Source: Chaenocephalus aceratus (taxonomy: Eukaryota > Chordata > Actinopteri > Perciformes > Channichthyidae). From it: a stretch of 64,000 bases of DNA. Made by a program: the position numbers and the translations under genes. The stretch is from NCBI GenBank assembly GCA_023974075.1, contig CM043788.1:12985216-13049215 (forward strand). The letters run 5' to 3'. The notes beneath the pieces were generated by a model. That model did no database searches. It was not told the DNA's origin and was given only the letters and a program-made list of their open reading frames with translations. Below are positions 34,411 to 46,925 of this stretch, in pieces (positions within the stretch are counted from its first letter, which is position 1; every line of letters begins with the position of its first letter).

Positions 34411-36269
34411 GGCCAGGTGCAATCCTGAATGAAAATGCTGCATATGTTTGTTTATTTTCAAGACTGTGTTTTGTACTTGAATCCCTGGAGAAAAAAACCA
34501 TAATAAATGCTTGGTGTAGTTCGTTGAACCATGGCTGTTGAGGGCATGTTAACCCTCTAGAGACAAGATAAGCATTAGTTCCTAATGTCTACTGTAGTCA
34601 CTTTGTGCAAATGTGTTAAATGGGCTACCATTTCTGGAATGGAACAAATCTTATCATTGTGAACATGAAAGACAGCACACTGGCTTTACTGTATTCTTTC
34701 AAAGTTCACATCGTACAACATCCTGATAATGCTTCAATATATTTTAAACCAGATGATTGAAAACATTTCAAAACATTTCTCAAAATATGTGTAAACCCAC
34801 TGATACGTCACATTTTGAATAATAATTATAAACACATTAATGCTAACAAATTATTTCACATAAATTAATTCTACCTTTGGCACCACCAAAAGCTTTATTA
34901 CTAAAACTAACTAATAAAATCTGACAAATCAGTTCGTCCTAAATACATATGTATTATATTTAGAGTGGACCTATTATGCTATATTGGAAAAATATATTGT
35001 AGGGCCATACAATATACAAAACATGTCTGTGAAGTCTTTTGCTTAAAATACCAAACAGATCACCCATTGAAGCCATGCCTCATACTGCTCATACCCCTCT
35101 TTTGCAGCCCTGTTAGAGAAACATGGATTTTGGGTCCGTAGCTTTAAAAAAAAAAAAAGAGGAGGCGCAGCTAATGCCTGATCAGAATTCTACCTGCAGA
35201 TAAAGTTAAATTCTGCAGTGATAAAACGCCACCCTGTTCTAAACCACATAAAGGATTATTTCTGAAACAGTATGGAGCTCAAATGCTTTTTCTCTTGCGG
35301 GTTTATCACAAGGTGAGTTCCTTTTTTAATTTCCTGCTTTTTAAACATGTGCTCTACAGTACAGGTTAGCTCATAGTGTTAGTGAGGCTTGCTAAGGTAA
35401 ACAAAGACGAGATTATGTCCAAAACACGTCAGGCATTGTTTCTGATAGCAACTTCCTGTGGGTCCGCCGCCGATTTGACGTCAGATCGGCAGCAAATCTG
35501 TATCTGCTTCTTGTACCCCCGTCTTTAAAATATTTGGGTAATGAGGAAAAGAGAAAGGGTTTTATTTTCTGACGCTGCGTGAGTTCCCCGACGCAACTTA
35601 AAGGTATCAGCTAGACATTTCTCCAGTTAATTACTTACAATAAGGCAATTGTTTTTTGTATTACAAGTTTTCTGAAATAGCATTATCTCATTAAATATGC
35701 ACATATTTTAACACATTTCAGGAATCGAAATCTGAACTTTGGATAAAGCCAGGTTCAAAATTCTTGTTTCATTTTGTAGTCATATTAGTATCTAAGGCTT
35801 TTACTGAAGGGATATTGGATATCTCTTTTTATCACTCCATAAATCAGAAAATACTGTCAACAGCCCTAAAATATCCATTTCCGCCATGTTTTTAGGTATA
35901 CAATGTTGTATAATTCAGACTATGAATTATATATGAACAAACCCTTCTGTAAACGCCTTCATAATATTTATAGGAATATAACTGGAAGGTTTGGTGTATC
36001 TACATGCTACTGAAGTGGACATTTCGGACTCAGAGTAGGAGAAAAAACTCATTTTGAGAAAACGACCTTTAAAGATTGCAGTGAGGCGCTAGCTAAACCC
36101 TCCTGTTCTTTGGATGACAGCTTGCGCATCGACGCACTCTGAAGATATTTCATGTTCGGGGTCATTTGTTTTTTGTATAACCTTGCTTGAAAATTGTTGT
36201 CGTGTTCTCTGTGAACGTTTTTTTCGCCGTTCTTTTGCCATTTTGAGATTTAAATTTCTTACGGAAAGC
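34411..36269. other. No gene; possible repeat fragments
   Basis: 34965-35200 (GTGGACCTATTATGCTA, then an A-run at 35138) looks like a decayed fish transposon end, with no partner found. No coding frame of note. Confidence 0.35.
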
Positions 36270-36825
36270 TAACCAGCTAGAAATGTTTGGTTCTAAAAAC
36301 ATTCTGAGAATGTTACATTCATTGTTCTAAGAATGTTTTCAGCGGGAAGTTTTCTTTTGGTTCCCAGAACGTTCTTCTGAAAGGTAGGATAACGTTATCT
36401 AAAAACATTCTTAAAATGTTTGGTGATAACCTTCTTAAAATGTTTTTGATAACATTGTTAGAACATTATGCCCTACTATTCTTAAAACGTTTTCAGCAGA
36501 AGCTTTTATTTTGGTTCCCAGAATGTTCTTCTGAAAGGTAGGACAACGTTCTCTAAAAACATTCTTAAAATATTTTTGATAACATTGTTTGAACATTATG
36601 CCCTACTGTTCTTAAAATGTTTGTTTGTAAAAATTGTTTATGTTGCCATAATGTTCTAACAATGTTATCATAAACATCTTAAGAAGGTTATCACCAAATA
36701 TGTCCAGAATCTTTTTAGAGAACGTTATCCTACCTTTCAGAAGAACATTCTGGGAACCAAACTAAAACGTCCCGCTGAAAACATTTCTAGAACAACGAAT
36801 GGTAACAAACATTTCTAGCTGGGAA
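36270..36825. repeat. Fold-back repeat rich in GAACGTT/AACATT
   Basis: AGCTAGAAATGTTTG near 36277 is inverted at 36805-36823 (AAACATTTCTAGCTGGGAAC). Between them TTCTGAAAGGTAGGATAACG (36374) is inverted at 36720-36745, with a partial direct repeat in the left arm (36350-36480 against 36505-36620). No coding. Confidence 0.75.
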
Positions 36826-37009
36826 CTCACACATGCCACCGCAAACATGCAATATCTGCTTACATCTTATCATAAATTACGTGTTTGTTTATTTTTTTCA
36901 AAAGGAAAATATGGTGACATCAGATTTTTTTTAAAACATCCTTTTCAAACAAATGCAACAAGTTTGTTTTTTAAAGCGCACTAGAAATACATCTGACGTT
37001 GACCATGAC

Positions 37010-37480
37010 CGTGTTAATATTTGCCATAACAGGAACGTTTTATAAAAAAAGAATAACATCCTGAAAACATTTTCAGAATGTTGCTTGGAGAATGTTCTTC
37101 GTTTGTTATCATGTAACATTGAGGGAACGTTTTATAAAGAACATCTTTAATGTGTTACCCAACAACGTCCAAAACACGTCCTTAGAATGTTGCAGGCAAA
37201 ACATTCCACCTTTGTTAACATATCACATTAAAGGAACGTTTTATAAATAAACTTTCTGTCATCTCAGGCCTCAATAACATCCTCAGAATATCCTCTGAAT
37301 GTTGCCGTTAAAACGTTATGTCTTAGTTAACCTTAAACCTTATAGGAACATTATTTGAACAAATAAACATCCTAAAAAGGTTATTTGAACATCAGATTAA
37401 AACGTTTCTTTAAAACCTTATTAGAACCAATAGGTAACGTTAGCCAAAGTTGTGAGAACGTTCCCCGCTAGCTGGGTAAC
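37010..37480. repeat. GAACGTTTTATAAA repeat field
   Basis: AGGAACGTTTTATAAA occurs at about 37030, 37125 and 37235, with related ATCCTGAAAACATT units between. It ends GAACGTTCCCCGCTAGCTGG near 37475, which mirrors AGCTAGAAATGTT at 36277, so both fields may be one element from about 36270 to 37480. Confidence 0.55.
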
Positions 37481-39023
37481 CAGGAAGTGTTTTAGCACAC
37501 CACGTGACGCCGCATCTGAACGAATCACGTTGTCAGAAATTGACACCAGCCAATGAGATTTCGTTTCTTGGTTTAAGACCCCTTTGTACTTTCACGATTG
37601 GTTGCTGATACAAAGGAAATGACCATATTTGGAGCCGATGAGATTGTGCAGGAGAGACACCGGCCCTTTCTCACTTCTCTTATTTTTAATTTCCTCGCTC
37701 TTACCGGAAGTTGATTTGTCTGCGCCATCTTGAGTAGCGTCCCAATGGCCTTATTTTTGCCAGAGGAGCGAGGAGCAATAATGGAGGAGCTAATGTATAA
37801 TCGAGGAACCACCAGACCATCCTTCGATGAAATCCTCAGACACTCGCCCCTCCCCCTTACTGTGTATCGCTCACTGCAGCGCATGCACTGATCTGATGCT
37901 TCTTGACATGAGAGCAGTTTCCCAGCGGAGTGAAGAAAATACATGAACCTCACGGGAGTCACTCCTCAGTTTATACCATGTTTTGTTTCAATTAATGTAT
38001 CATTTAGTTACAAATATGTGATATATCTGAACAACAAAGTCGTCAAAAATCATGTTTTTTGGAAACATTTTCATGATCGCTTTACATTTTCATTTATTGT
38101 CATTTCCATTCAGTCAGTCATTAAGTGCTATTTAAAATGTTAATTTGCTACATATTGTTATGCTGTGTTTGTTGGGTTAGGGTTAGTCCAAACAATATCC
38201 AAACAAAGTGTGCAATCCAATGAATGTTAATCTAACTGGGTTTTGATAGATAACATATCTCTTTTTCTTCTCTCAATTATTTTATTTCTATTGTGCACTC
38301 TAATCAATATTAATCAAACTATTGTTTGTTTATACATTTTAAGAATGGAGTTTATCTTTTTTGAGAATGAGTTCTTATTTCATTTTATTTATTTGGGTCT
38401 ACAACAGATGATACAAATGTTTGTGTCAGTAAATGTGTACTAACAGGCAGGGGTGTGTGTGGAAATAACGGGGACAGAGCTGTTGTCGGACAATCAGCTG
38501 TGCAACATCATCACAAACGGACGTCGCTTCACGTGACGCTCCGGAGGAAAGGACGTCCCATTGCTCTTAAAACTCATTTCCCTGCTTCTCGTGGTTTCCT
38601 TGCGTCTCTCCATGCTTCCCTGGTGTGAGGGACTAGTCACAGGGAAACGACGCAAGTGAGGGACGCAAGGAATCCATTTAACCGAAGTAAAGACCCACAG
38701 CTTTCCAACGATATCTCTGATGACATGGTGTACACAGCGGTCGCGGTACTTGATTTTACGTTAGAATGCTAACTTTTGGTGAATTTAGGAGAAATCTACA
38801 GACGCAAATAGACAAACTATAGTAAAAATAAACACTTAAATGTGTATTTTGTACGTTTTCCTTCCAAAAGCCTGAAAGAAAACATGTTATAGAATCAAAA
38901 TAGCACAAAATCTCAAAATTGACCAGTGCTTGAAAAACGATGTTTTTGCCTGCCGTGTCTCAGAATACCATCATATCATATAATGAATATGGTTTGTATC
39001 ATATAATAATTTCAAAATAAAAT
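37481..39023. other. No gene assigned
   Basis: A 129-residue minus-strand frame (37573-37962) has no domain I know and no codon or splice support. 38510-38670 is GC-richer with GGGACGCAAGG-type short inverted pieces. Nothing firm. Confidence 0.3.
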
Positions 39024-39560
39024 GCATCCATCCATCCATCTTCTTCTGCTTACCCGAGTCAGGTCGCGGAGGCCCTGGGAACGTGCCTGGAAAGGAGCGT
39101 CAGCCGGACCCTCCTTTCCAGCACCTTCGAGTAAATTTACCCGGGAATGTTGAGTATTGTGAAACCTCTATAATTGGCACAAACGCAGCCGACCCCATCG
39201 AGGCCTCCCGTTGGTTGTTGGCCCGTAGGACGTAGAAGTGGATGTAGTGCCGACGTTGCTTTTTTGGGCTGTGTCCGGCTGGGCTCTGTGGCAAATCTGG
39301 CCACCAGACGCTGATGAGTCATCCTTCTGGGCCTGGCTCCAGACGGGGTCACCAGACTTCCTACGGGCCGGTTCACTTCACTCCTTATGTTGTTTTGCAT
39401 GAGGTCTTCGGTTTACCACTTTAAGACTGGCCCCTCGTCTGAGACCAATTTGCCATGGGAGACCCTACCAGGAATACACGGTTCCAGACAACACAGCCCC
39501 CAGGTTCACCCAAACCTTTCCACCACGACAAGTCGATGGTTCCTGGAAAGATTCTAACAT
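39024..39560 (-). mobile_element. LINE 3' fragment, minus strand, (GGAT)n tail
   Basis: Begins on the plus strand with CATCCATCCATCTTCTTCTG then GCTTACCCGAGTCAGGTCGC, the complement of a very common fish LINE tail ending in GGATGGATGG. Further on AGGGTCTCCCATGGCAAATT (on minus) and nearby phrases are typical of the same 3' region. 5'-truncated; family (RTE- or Rex-like) not certain. Confidence 0.6.
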
Positions 39561-40344
39561 TATATAATACTTTCAGATATTCATTTTGTCTTTGAAAACC
39601 ATTCTGATAGAGGGAGGGTTAATTAATCAAGTTGTCAACAACATTTGCAACACCACCCCACCCTATTAAACTCTGTACATGTGTGTGTGCGTGCCTGGAA
39701 TTGAGGAGGAGATAGTGTAAGGAGGACAGACTTTCCATGTGTGTGTGCATGTTTGTGTGTCTTTTTTTATGTAACACTTGGTTGTCTATTCAGTGGCAAT
39801 AATTGTCCGTCCTCTGCCAGGCCGCCTCCTCCACACTCTCAGCTTCTTGCAGATCATATCTTCCTTTTCAGATTGCAATAAGATTAATGTTCTGCATTTC
39901 CTCTTTATTCCTTGCTATTCTCTTTCCGCATATGCAAAAAAAGTTGCGATTGCAATTCCTGTGTTCTTCGCTTTGTGTATATTCAAATTTAGATTTTATC
40001 TCGTAACACTAACACAGATGAGAGGCAAAACAATTATTTGCTCGCTTGCAAAAAGGATATTAATGTTGTTCTTTTTTAATGTCACCTTCTGTGTGCTAGT
40101 TTGCATGTTTCCACTGTGGATGCCGTGTTACGTAAGGTCTCTCTTTACACTCATGGCAGTGAATCAAATGTTGTCTCTTCTTTTATACCGAAATAAATAA
40201 CATCATACTGTATATGATTAAATGTAAAATACTTTGTTTTGCTCAATTATTTACAAATGTTCTAGTCCCTCCTCATTCCTCTTTTTAGGTGTTTTGGGTA
40301 TAATACATATTCAAATACACCTGTCAATCATCTTCAAATTAGGA
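39561..40344. other. No gene seen
   Basis: A 140-codon hydrophobic frame at 39778-40200 (plus) has no motif and no homologue that I recognise; probably chance in T-rich DNA. Confidence 0.3.
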
Positions 40345-40620
40345 AAGGCAAGTTAATTTATATAGCACCTTTCAACACAGGGTAATTCAAAGTGCTTTTA
40401 AAAAATAAAAGACATTAAGAAAATGGCATTTAAAAACAGTCAATAAAAAGCAAAGATAATAAAATAAACATTAAAAGAAAAAATACATGAATAAAAGTTT
40501 ACAGTGCATTTTAAGATAGGAAATAAGTAGTGCAGTGTATGTAATGTGTCATAAAACAGTGAAAAAAGACACTCCATTTCTGACTTTGAGTAACCATTTC
40601 AAAGGCTTTGCACTCTTTGA
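40345..40620 (-). mobile_element. LINE/SINE 3' tail, minus strand
   Basis: AGGCAAGTTAATTTATATAG then CACCTTTCAACACAGGGTAA is the complement of the tail seen at 62380-62455 (AAAGTGCTATATAAATAAAC). So this is the 3' end of the same kind of L2/CR1-like element, inverted, followed by A-rich decayed sequence. Confidence 0.6.
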
Positions 40621-42652
40621 GTGGATAACACCAAATAATACATTTACACAGCAAAAACCCTGAAAAAAGTCTGTGTGAAAGCCATTCAGTTGTGCTAAAC
40701 TAGCTCTTTTGGCGGAAAAACCAATGTCTTATACAATTCATTTAAATTCCCTGTTGAGGTTTTACTTATATAATATATGTCCCCAGATCTCAACCTTTTT
40801 CCACACTGCTGCATCCATCCCCAGCTGTCCTTCTGCACTTCACATTCACGTTTCCATCTCTTCAACCACAACATCACTGAGCGCCGCTTCTACACTTCAC
40901 AGATGTGCTTGGGTTGTCCTTGGAGATTTCCCTGTGCAAACAAAGCTCTCTTCCCCCTCTGTCTCTCTCTGAATCCACCCCCTCTGCCTCTCGCTCTATC
41001 CAACTCTGCTGCTCTCTTCCCCCCGCCAATGAGCATGCTGTGTGTAGCTCCCACTCGCTGGCATCAGAAACACTAGATATCTTCGGTTCCGAGCTGCACA
41101 GATACATACACAAACGCACCAGCATTGGCTAGACGAAGGCTGCGTTCTGCCAAACACACCTTGGGGATAGGCTGTGATAAATAAGAAGGGGAGAAATAGT
41201 CCAGCATCTCTCGCACACACAAGACTCAAGGTAAAGGATCCATATTAATTTGTTAGATAACAAAGAGTTATGTAATTCTGCTCTAGACACAGAGCTCATA
41301 TGCATTATGTGGTTCTTTCCTAAAAGGTTCACAGGTTGATTATTATCTACTGCATTGAATAGAGCTTATGGTTACATCAACGAAAACATTGTTAATGGAA
41401 TGATGACATCTATGTGGCTGATGAGGAAAACAGTAATCAAACTATTGGAGTAGAGGAATACAAGCTGTATAAGAGTGTTAACCAAAAATCCAGCTAATTT
41501 TAATGATGTTTGTGTACACTGGCTGCATGTCCACATGTCTACCTGAGTGATCTCTTTTCCACGCATGCTTTCTGTCCCATTTATTGTGAGACCTATAAGA
41601 AATCCGTTCAAACCCTCCCACATCCTCTGCCTTGATGCTGAAAGCGCCAAGGGCTTTTCAGTCTAGCAAATGTCAGTCATCACAGCAATCAAAGTTGGAG
41701 CTGGGCTTTGAAGCCTACACAAGTGCCACCTATGATTGAGGTACACCCAAACCCTTCCATAACATTCAGATGTTTGACTTTTGAACCTACCAACCCATAC
41801 TTACCCTACCTTTGTATGTCAACCATGTCATAGTAATCTATAGGATTACATGTTAAGATGTTGCAGAGTCATTTTATCCAAAGCAGTAAATTAAGTTACC
41901 CTTCTGTGTGTTGTGATCCGAGCTTCTGTGCTTTGTTTGCGTATCTAATACCAATGCGTGCAGGAGTACCTGTTTGGCTAGTCATTGCTCTGAATTGCGC
42001 TAAATAGGCGGCTACCAATGATCACGCTATCCCGACCCACAATATTTCTGCAGAAGTGTAGCAGGCACCCTTTGGTTCACACAAGTTATCACTTTGCTCT
42101 GTCAGCACTGTTGCCATAGTTTGCAATGTAAGGAGGATGTGTTATACCTTTTGACAGAGGGAGGCTAAGTTATCTTCCTGATTGCAGTGTTTGTTCTAAG
42201 CTAGCTGGCTACGTGAAATCGTTTTTTATTTTATGTGGTATCTAGATATTCTCACCAATTCTCAAATAAGCCTTTCTCCCACAAAATTGTATTTTTATTT
42301 TTAAACATTTGCTATACCAATACATTACACCATGAGATTAATTAGCATGAGTTACCACAGACAGCTATTTTAGGCAAAAACAAATAACATATAGTGTACT
42401 TACAGTTCACTTTTGGACACACGTTCAACATGAACATGTTGTGTTGGTAGGAAGTAAGTTTTACCCATGTGAATACATAAGTATTGCTGTATAAACAAGG
42501 CTTAAACATATTTGTATTATACATATTCCAATTGGTTTAGAAAATTCTGCCATTTGTGTTTCACTGATTATCAAAATAATTGGCTTTTTTTTTTCTCAAT
42601 TGACTAAATTAGTTTATTTATTTGTGCAGCATTGATCTGCATTAATCCAGTG
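40621..42652. other. No gene seen
   Basis: No domain-bearing frame. 41165-41235 has a TATA-like GATAAATAAG and an AAG|GTAAAG donor-like site, too weak to call a first exon. Confidence 0.3.
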
Positions 42653-43290
42653 ACATTGCTGTGCCAACCCAGTCTCACGGCCTTTCGTGTTATAGTCACA
42701 ACATTTAATCTATTGATTCGTGTTCACCAACACGATTTTCCCCTTTTTTTCGTGTCACACAGAACGATTTTAAAAGCAATGTATTTCTATTGGTAGTATG
42801 TTTCATGCCTGCACCACGTATTTGTGTCCGGTCGGGTCTTGGAAGACCGGAAGCTGTGTGGTTCATAAAAAAATGTCTAACTCAATATCAAGCCACGATT
42901 ATTGTTTTTATTTCAAATTGTATAATGACTTTTTTTTGCCGTCCGTGAGGAAAATAAAAGGGGCTCAGAGCCTCAGAATACTGAAATCTGTATTTTTTGT
43001 AATTTTTTTTTCCTTCTAATTTGTTATTCTTTTCTAAATAACACCACTGTTATTTACTCAACAATAACACACAATTATCCTTGTTTTTATTGATTTGTTT
43101 AATTCTAAAATATCGGGCTTTTTCGCCGTCCGTCAAGAACTGAAGTTCAAAATAAAGTCACTGGAAACAGACGTGCGATACACACCCACTGAACTGATTA
43201 CCCAAGATCCTCAGCAATGGTTGAAGCTCGGTGATTGGATGTTCTAGCCGCAATGCACGTTGGGATATGGTGTTAAAGCGATATGAAATA
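42653..43290. repeat. Left arm of long-TIR element 2
   Basis: Reverse complement of about 59270-59864: GAACGATTTTAAAAGCAATG, CCGGTCGGGTCTTGGAAGAC and GGCTCAGAGCCTCAGAATAC recur inverted. 43300-43640 then resembles the arm of element 1 (CCCCCTTCGATTCGGAGAAA, CAACTATCGTTTGGGACTAC). Confidence 0.85.
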
Positions 43291-43810
43291 ACTATCAACA
43301 GAATTGCGTTGCCAGGCAACAGCTTGGGATGAAAACAGTATTTCCGGTCTCAAAGTTTGCATAGTAATCTGCAGTACTCATCACCTAAAAACATCAGTTT
43401 ATCCTTGTTAATTACACAACAGTGATTGGTTTAAATTGTGTACAATGCTTTTGTGTTTTCCCCCTTCGATTCGGAGAAACAAATAGTTTTTTCTGAGTTT
43501 AGGATGGCCGAAGACACTATACCCATAATCCTCAACTATCGTTTGGGACTACAGTCCCTTTTCTTGACAAACCCCGTGATTAATCTTCAAGCTGTGTGAT
43601 TGGATGTTGGAGTGGCAGTGTGCCAAGTTTACGCCGAGCGTCAGACAGCTCTATGAAATGAAATCACGGCAGACTATCCAAAACCGGACTCGAACGGGTC
43701 CAGCCCATACTATTTGAGTATAATACCGTGTTTCCAACCAAAAATGTCAGTACCTCTGGAGTTACTTTAAAAATATCAGTAGTAATGTAGTAACGTCCCA
43801 ACTGTATACA

Positions 43811-44065
43811 ATCTCAGTTTCCAACAATGTACTGTAGAAGATCACAGTAACCAACAATATACTGTAGACATTCACAGTAACCAACAATGTACTGTAGATA
43901 TTCACAGTAACCAACAATGTACTGTAGAAGATCACAGTAACCAACAATGTACTGTTGAAGATCACAGTAACCGACAATGTACTGTAGATATTCACAATAA
44001 CCAACAATGTACTGTAGATAATCACAGTAACCAACAATGTACTGTAGAAGATCACAGTAACCAAA
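43811..44065. repeat. 30-bp minisatellite, about nine units
   Basis: Unit CAGTAACCAACAATGTACTG + TAGAAGATCA (variants TAGATATTCA) repeats with a strict 30-bp period. Because 30 is divisible by three it makes a repetitive open frame on the minus strand (VGYCDLLQYI), which I do not take as a gene. Confidence 0.95.
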
Positions 44066-44720
44066 AAAGAAAGAACTAACCGAAAAACCCAATTTCTAGA
44101 ATAGCTAAAATATCTTAAATAAACCAACATATTGTTCTTAATAATCTTGATGCAGTGTAATTACTAGTTTGACTATACTAGATATTTGATATACTTAGTA
44201 GATATATATTGTTAAGACCCTATGTCTTTGCAAACCGGAAGAACTACAACTGTGGTGCTGATTTGTACCAAGCTGCATAGCGTGGCTCTAGGGAATTGTA
44301 GTTTTTAAATATATTAGTGTTTTTCCTAAAATTGGAAGTTATAAATACTGAATTAAGAATACACTGAGGGTTTAAGGGGATGGTAAACACATGTGTGTAG
44401 TCAGGATTTTATATATTTGTATCTCTATGGCAAAGTATTCATTTTCACATTTCATGGTGACAAGCCATCCCAGGCGTATAGTTTCAGAGAGCACTTTCAA
44501 GGCCCAATATATAAAAGCTTTTTTTTTTGTTTATTTGTTTTTGTTTTATGGAAATAGTGACCAAAATGTGTCACCTTCAGAGATTACAATACTACAGAAT
44601 CTGTTTCATTAGCCAATGCAAGCATACAACGAATGTGTCTTGGCATTGCGCCTTAAAAACGTAACACAGAGGAATAAAAATAGACAAAAGTAAGGTAATA
44701 ATCATCATTTTTATTATTAT
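44066..44720. other. No gene seen
   Basis: AT-rich, ends in a TTATTATTAT run that supplies the TSD of the solo LTR. Confidence 0.4.
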
Positions 44721-45060
44721 TGTGGCGACTCAATTGGCTATAGGCTGTGACGCGTTTTCAAAGAGAAAGTCCATACCAAAGTAATATAGTCTGACAATAT
44801 TTAATAAACAAAAACGAACTACAAACTTTAGGGACAAAAACGGTCAACAGAAAAAATAGGCTTGTTTGAGATGAGCTGCAGCTCGCCTCGAAAGTAGATG
44901 AGAATAGCCGATTGCAGCCGGGGGAGGTCTCGAAAAGCTCGTCTGAAGTCGGACAGCTCGGAGTCGGCTTGACTCGGTTTGCAATGGCGTAAATTGCGTT
45001 GGCGTTCTTCGTTGCAGATGAAGTGGATGCAGTAGAAATGGATGCAGTAGAAATCCCACA
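44721..45060 (-). mobile_element. Solo LTR, 340 bp
   Basis: TGTGGCGACTC at the left and ...ATCCCACA at the right, with an exact 5-bp TSD ATTAT (44716-44720 and 45061-45065). Read on the minus strand it starts TGTGGG and ends GTCGCCACA, as many Ty3/gypsy LTRs do, with an ATTAAA signal (TTTATTAAATATTG) about 70 bp before the end. No internal region, so it is the product of LTR-LTR recombination. Confidence 0.8.
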
Positions 45061-45284
45061 ATTATTAAACCACTACAAATGAATGACTGAAGTGTCTTTT
45101 CATTTTAAAACAAATCAATACAAGGGGGGTTGAATCCCACATGTAAAAGATAGAACCACTACTTTTCAAAACTACTTCCGTCAGTGGTCTTGACCAGTTT
45201 GCATTTATAAAGAATGCACAAATGTGTTTAATCGTTAATGTCAGATATGTACTAAGTAAATACATTTGTTCCTGCTCAAGATTA

Positions 45285-45590
45285 GATTACACTTTATTGT
45301 TATTGCACAGATTACAGGTACTGAGACAACAACATGCAGTTTAGCTTCTAACCAGGAGTAAAGCAGTAAAGTGAAAAGCAATGTACAGAATCTACAGAAT
45401 AAAATATCGAATGAAAGGAATGATGAATAAACAGTGAGGGGTATGAATACACTAGATATACACTTTAGCCTATGAGCAGTATGAACAGTATTAACAATGT
45501 GTATGAACATGCTAAGATATATAAAGTATGAAAACGGTAAGTAGTGCAAGAATAGTATAAAATATATAGATATTAGTTTTATGATGATAA
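45285..45590 (-). mobile_element. LINE 3' end, minus strand
   Basis: ATTACACTTTATTGTTATTG then CACAGATTACAGGTACTGAG is the complement of a common fish non-LTR tail (CAATAACAATAAAGTGTAAT). The rest (to about 45590) is the 3' UTR with no frame. Family not certain. Confidence 0.5.
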
Positions 45591-45784
45591 ACATTGTGGA
45601 ACAAAGATGAAAAATGTGAATGGAAGTGGCGACATAAAACTGACACAAAACAACAAAATACTTTTGCGGAGCCAATTGGAGAGTTTCATCACCAGCACAG
45701 GGTAAAAACCACCAATGAGCGCTCAGGTCGATATACCATCGAGTCGTTTCCCATCAAGCATTTCTCTTCTGCAGCTCGTGGAGT

Positions 45785-46195
45785 GAAACTGGGGGTGTTT
45801 CTCAATGTCGAGGACGCTTCCTTGGTAAGATATCTCTTCCGAGTCAGGTCCATCAGAGGCTAGGCAAGAATCCTTCCTGGCATTCGGAGAACGAAGAATG
45901 GAACAGGCTAGCAAGTGTGCAGGTGTGCGTCATATGAGAGGCCCCGCCTTACATTTTCCGCCAAAGATTTGGTAAATTGGTCCGTGTGCAAAGCATTGTG
46001 GGGATTTTAACTCCGCCGAGGATACAAATGTGCAGCATCGAAATGTCCCGCAACGAAGGACGCCGGCCTCGATAAGATTCCAAGCATCCTGGACATTGGA
46101 ACAGTCCTACGGCGGAACTCGATGATGTAGCATCCTTGAAATAGTGGCTCTGGAGCAGCCTTCCTCGACATTGAGAAACTCAATTTCGAAGAAAG
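45785..46195. mobile_element. MITE with GTTTCTCAATGTCGAGGA inverted ends
   Basis: GTTTCTCAATGTCGAGGA at about 45797 is inverted exactly at about 46158-46175, giving a unit of about 400 bp. No TSD is clear and no coding. Confidence 0.65.
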
Positions 46196-46786
46196 CTGTT
46201 GACCAATTGTCAGGGAACAAGAAGTAAGGCAACAGGACACAGGAGTGCTTTAAATAGACTGGGTTTTTTATTTACCCAAAGGTCCACAGAAAACATCATA
46301 AATCAATAAGTTCTAATAACTAGGCCTATAAAAGAGGACAACGGAAAATGGCATCAACTTAACAGGTGTAAACTCAACAAACTGAGCTGCTACAATGAAA
46401 AACCAAGGAACCTATATAGTGGCTTGGCCAAACCAAGTTGAAACCAAGGGATACTTAATAGTAACATAATACACAAAGGACATCCCCCCCTTTAACATGG
46501 ATGCAGGTGGTTTGTCCCAATTGGCTCCTTGCAGTATTTATGAGTCCTCAGTGCTCGGCCAAGCCCTTTGCTGAACCAGGAAATAACCTCCACCAATGGA
46601 TATGGTAACTCAAGAGACAAAGAAAGTAATTAATACAAACAATTGTGTCAGTTAATTTATGTAACCGTAGCCACAGTTTGACAGTCCGACGTACAGGGTC
46701 AATTCCTGCATTCATTTTGCATGTTATAATTCACAGAAATCTTGCAAACATTAGATTTCAGTGTGGACATGCAGAATTCCCTACTG
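46196..46786. other. No gene; possible degraded LTR
   Basis: TGTCAGGGAACAAG (46209) and GTTTGACA (about 46683) could be TG..CA ends with a TTTAAATA box at 46250, but no TSD was found. Left unassigned. Confidence 0.3.
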
Positions 46787-46925
46787 CAGCGGTTTTCAAA
46801 GTGTGAGGCGCGCCTCCCCTGGGGGGTGCCAGAGAGCTTCAGGTGAGGCACAGCGTGAGAAAAAAATAACGAGAAACAGTGAAATCTAGCTAGTTAACTT
46901 CAGCTAACTTTATGCAAGCGGCAAC

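Noticed and set aside
37573..37962. 129-codon minus-strand frame
   Set aside because: No recognised motif, no splice sites, and repeat-like short inverted pieces nearby; cannot be told from chance.
39778..40200. 140-codon hydrophobic frame
   Set aside because: Composition follows T-rich DNA; no family resemblance.
41165..41235. TATA-like GATAAATAAG with donor-like AAG|GTAAAG, a possible first exon
   Set aside because: Only two weak signals, no coding or downstream exon.
43762..44130. 122-codon repetitive frame (minus) and its companion at 43814-44092
   Set aside because: A 30-bp minisatellite has open frames in more than one phase by period alone.
46209..46690. Possible LTR from TGTCAGGG to TTTGACA
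   Set aside because: TG..CA ends and a TATA-like box, but flanks (CCAAT and GTCCG) do not match as a TSD.
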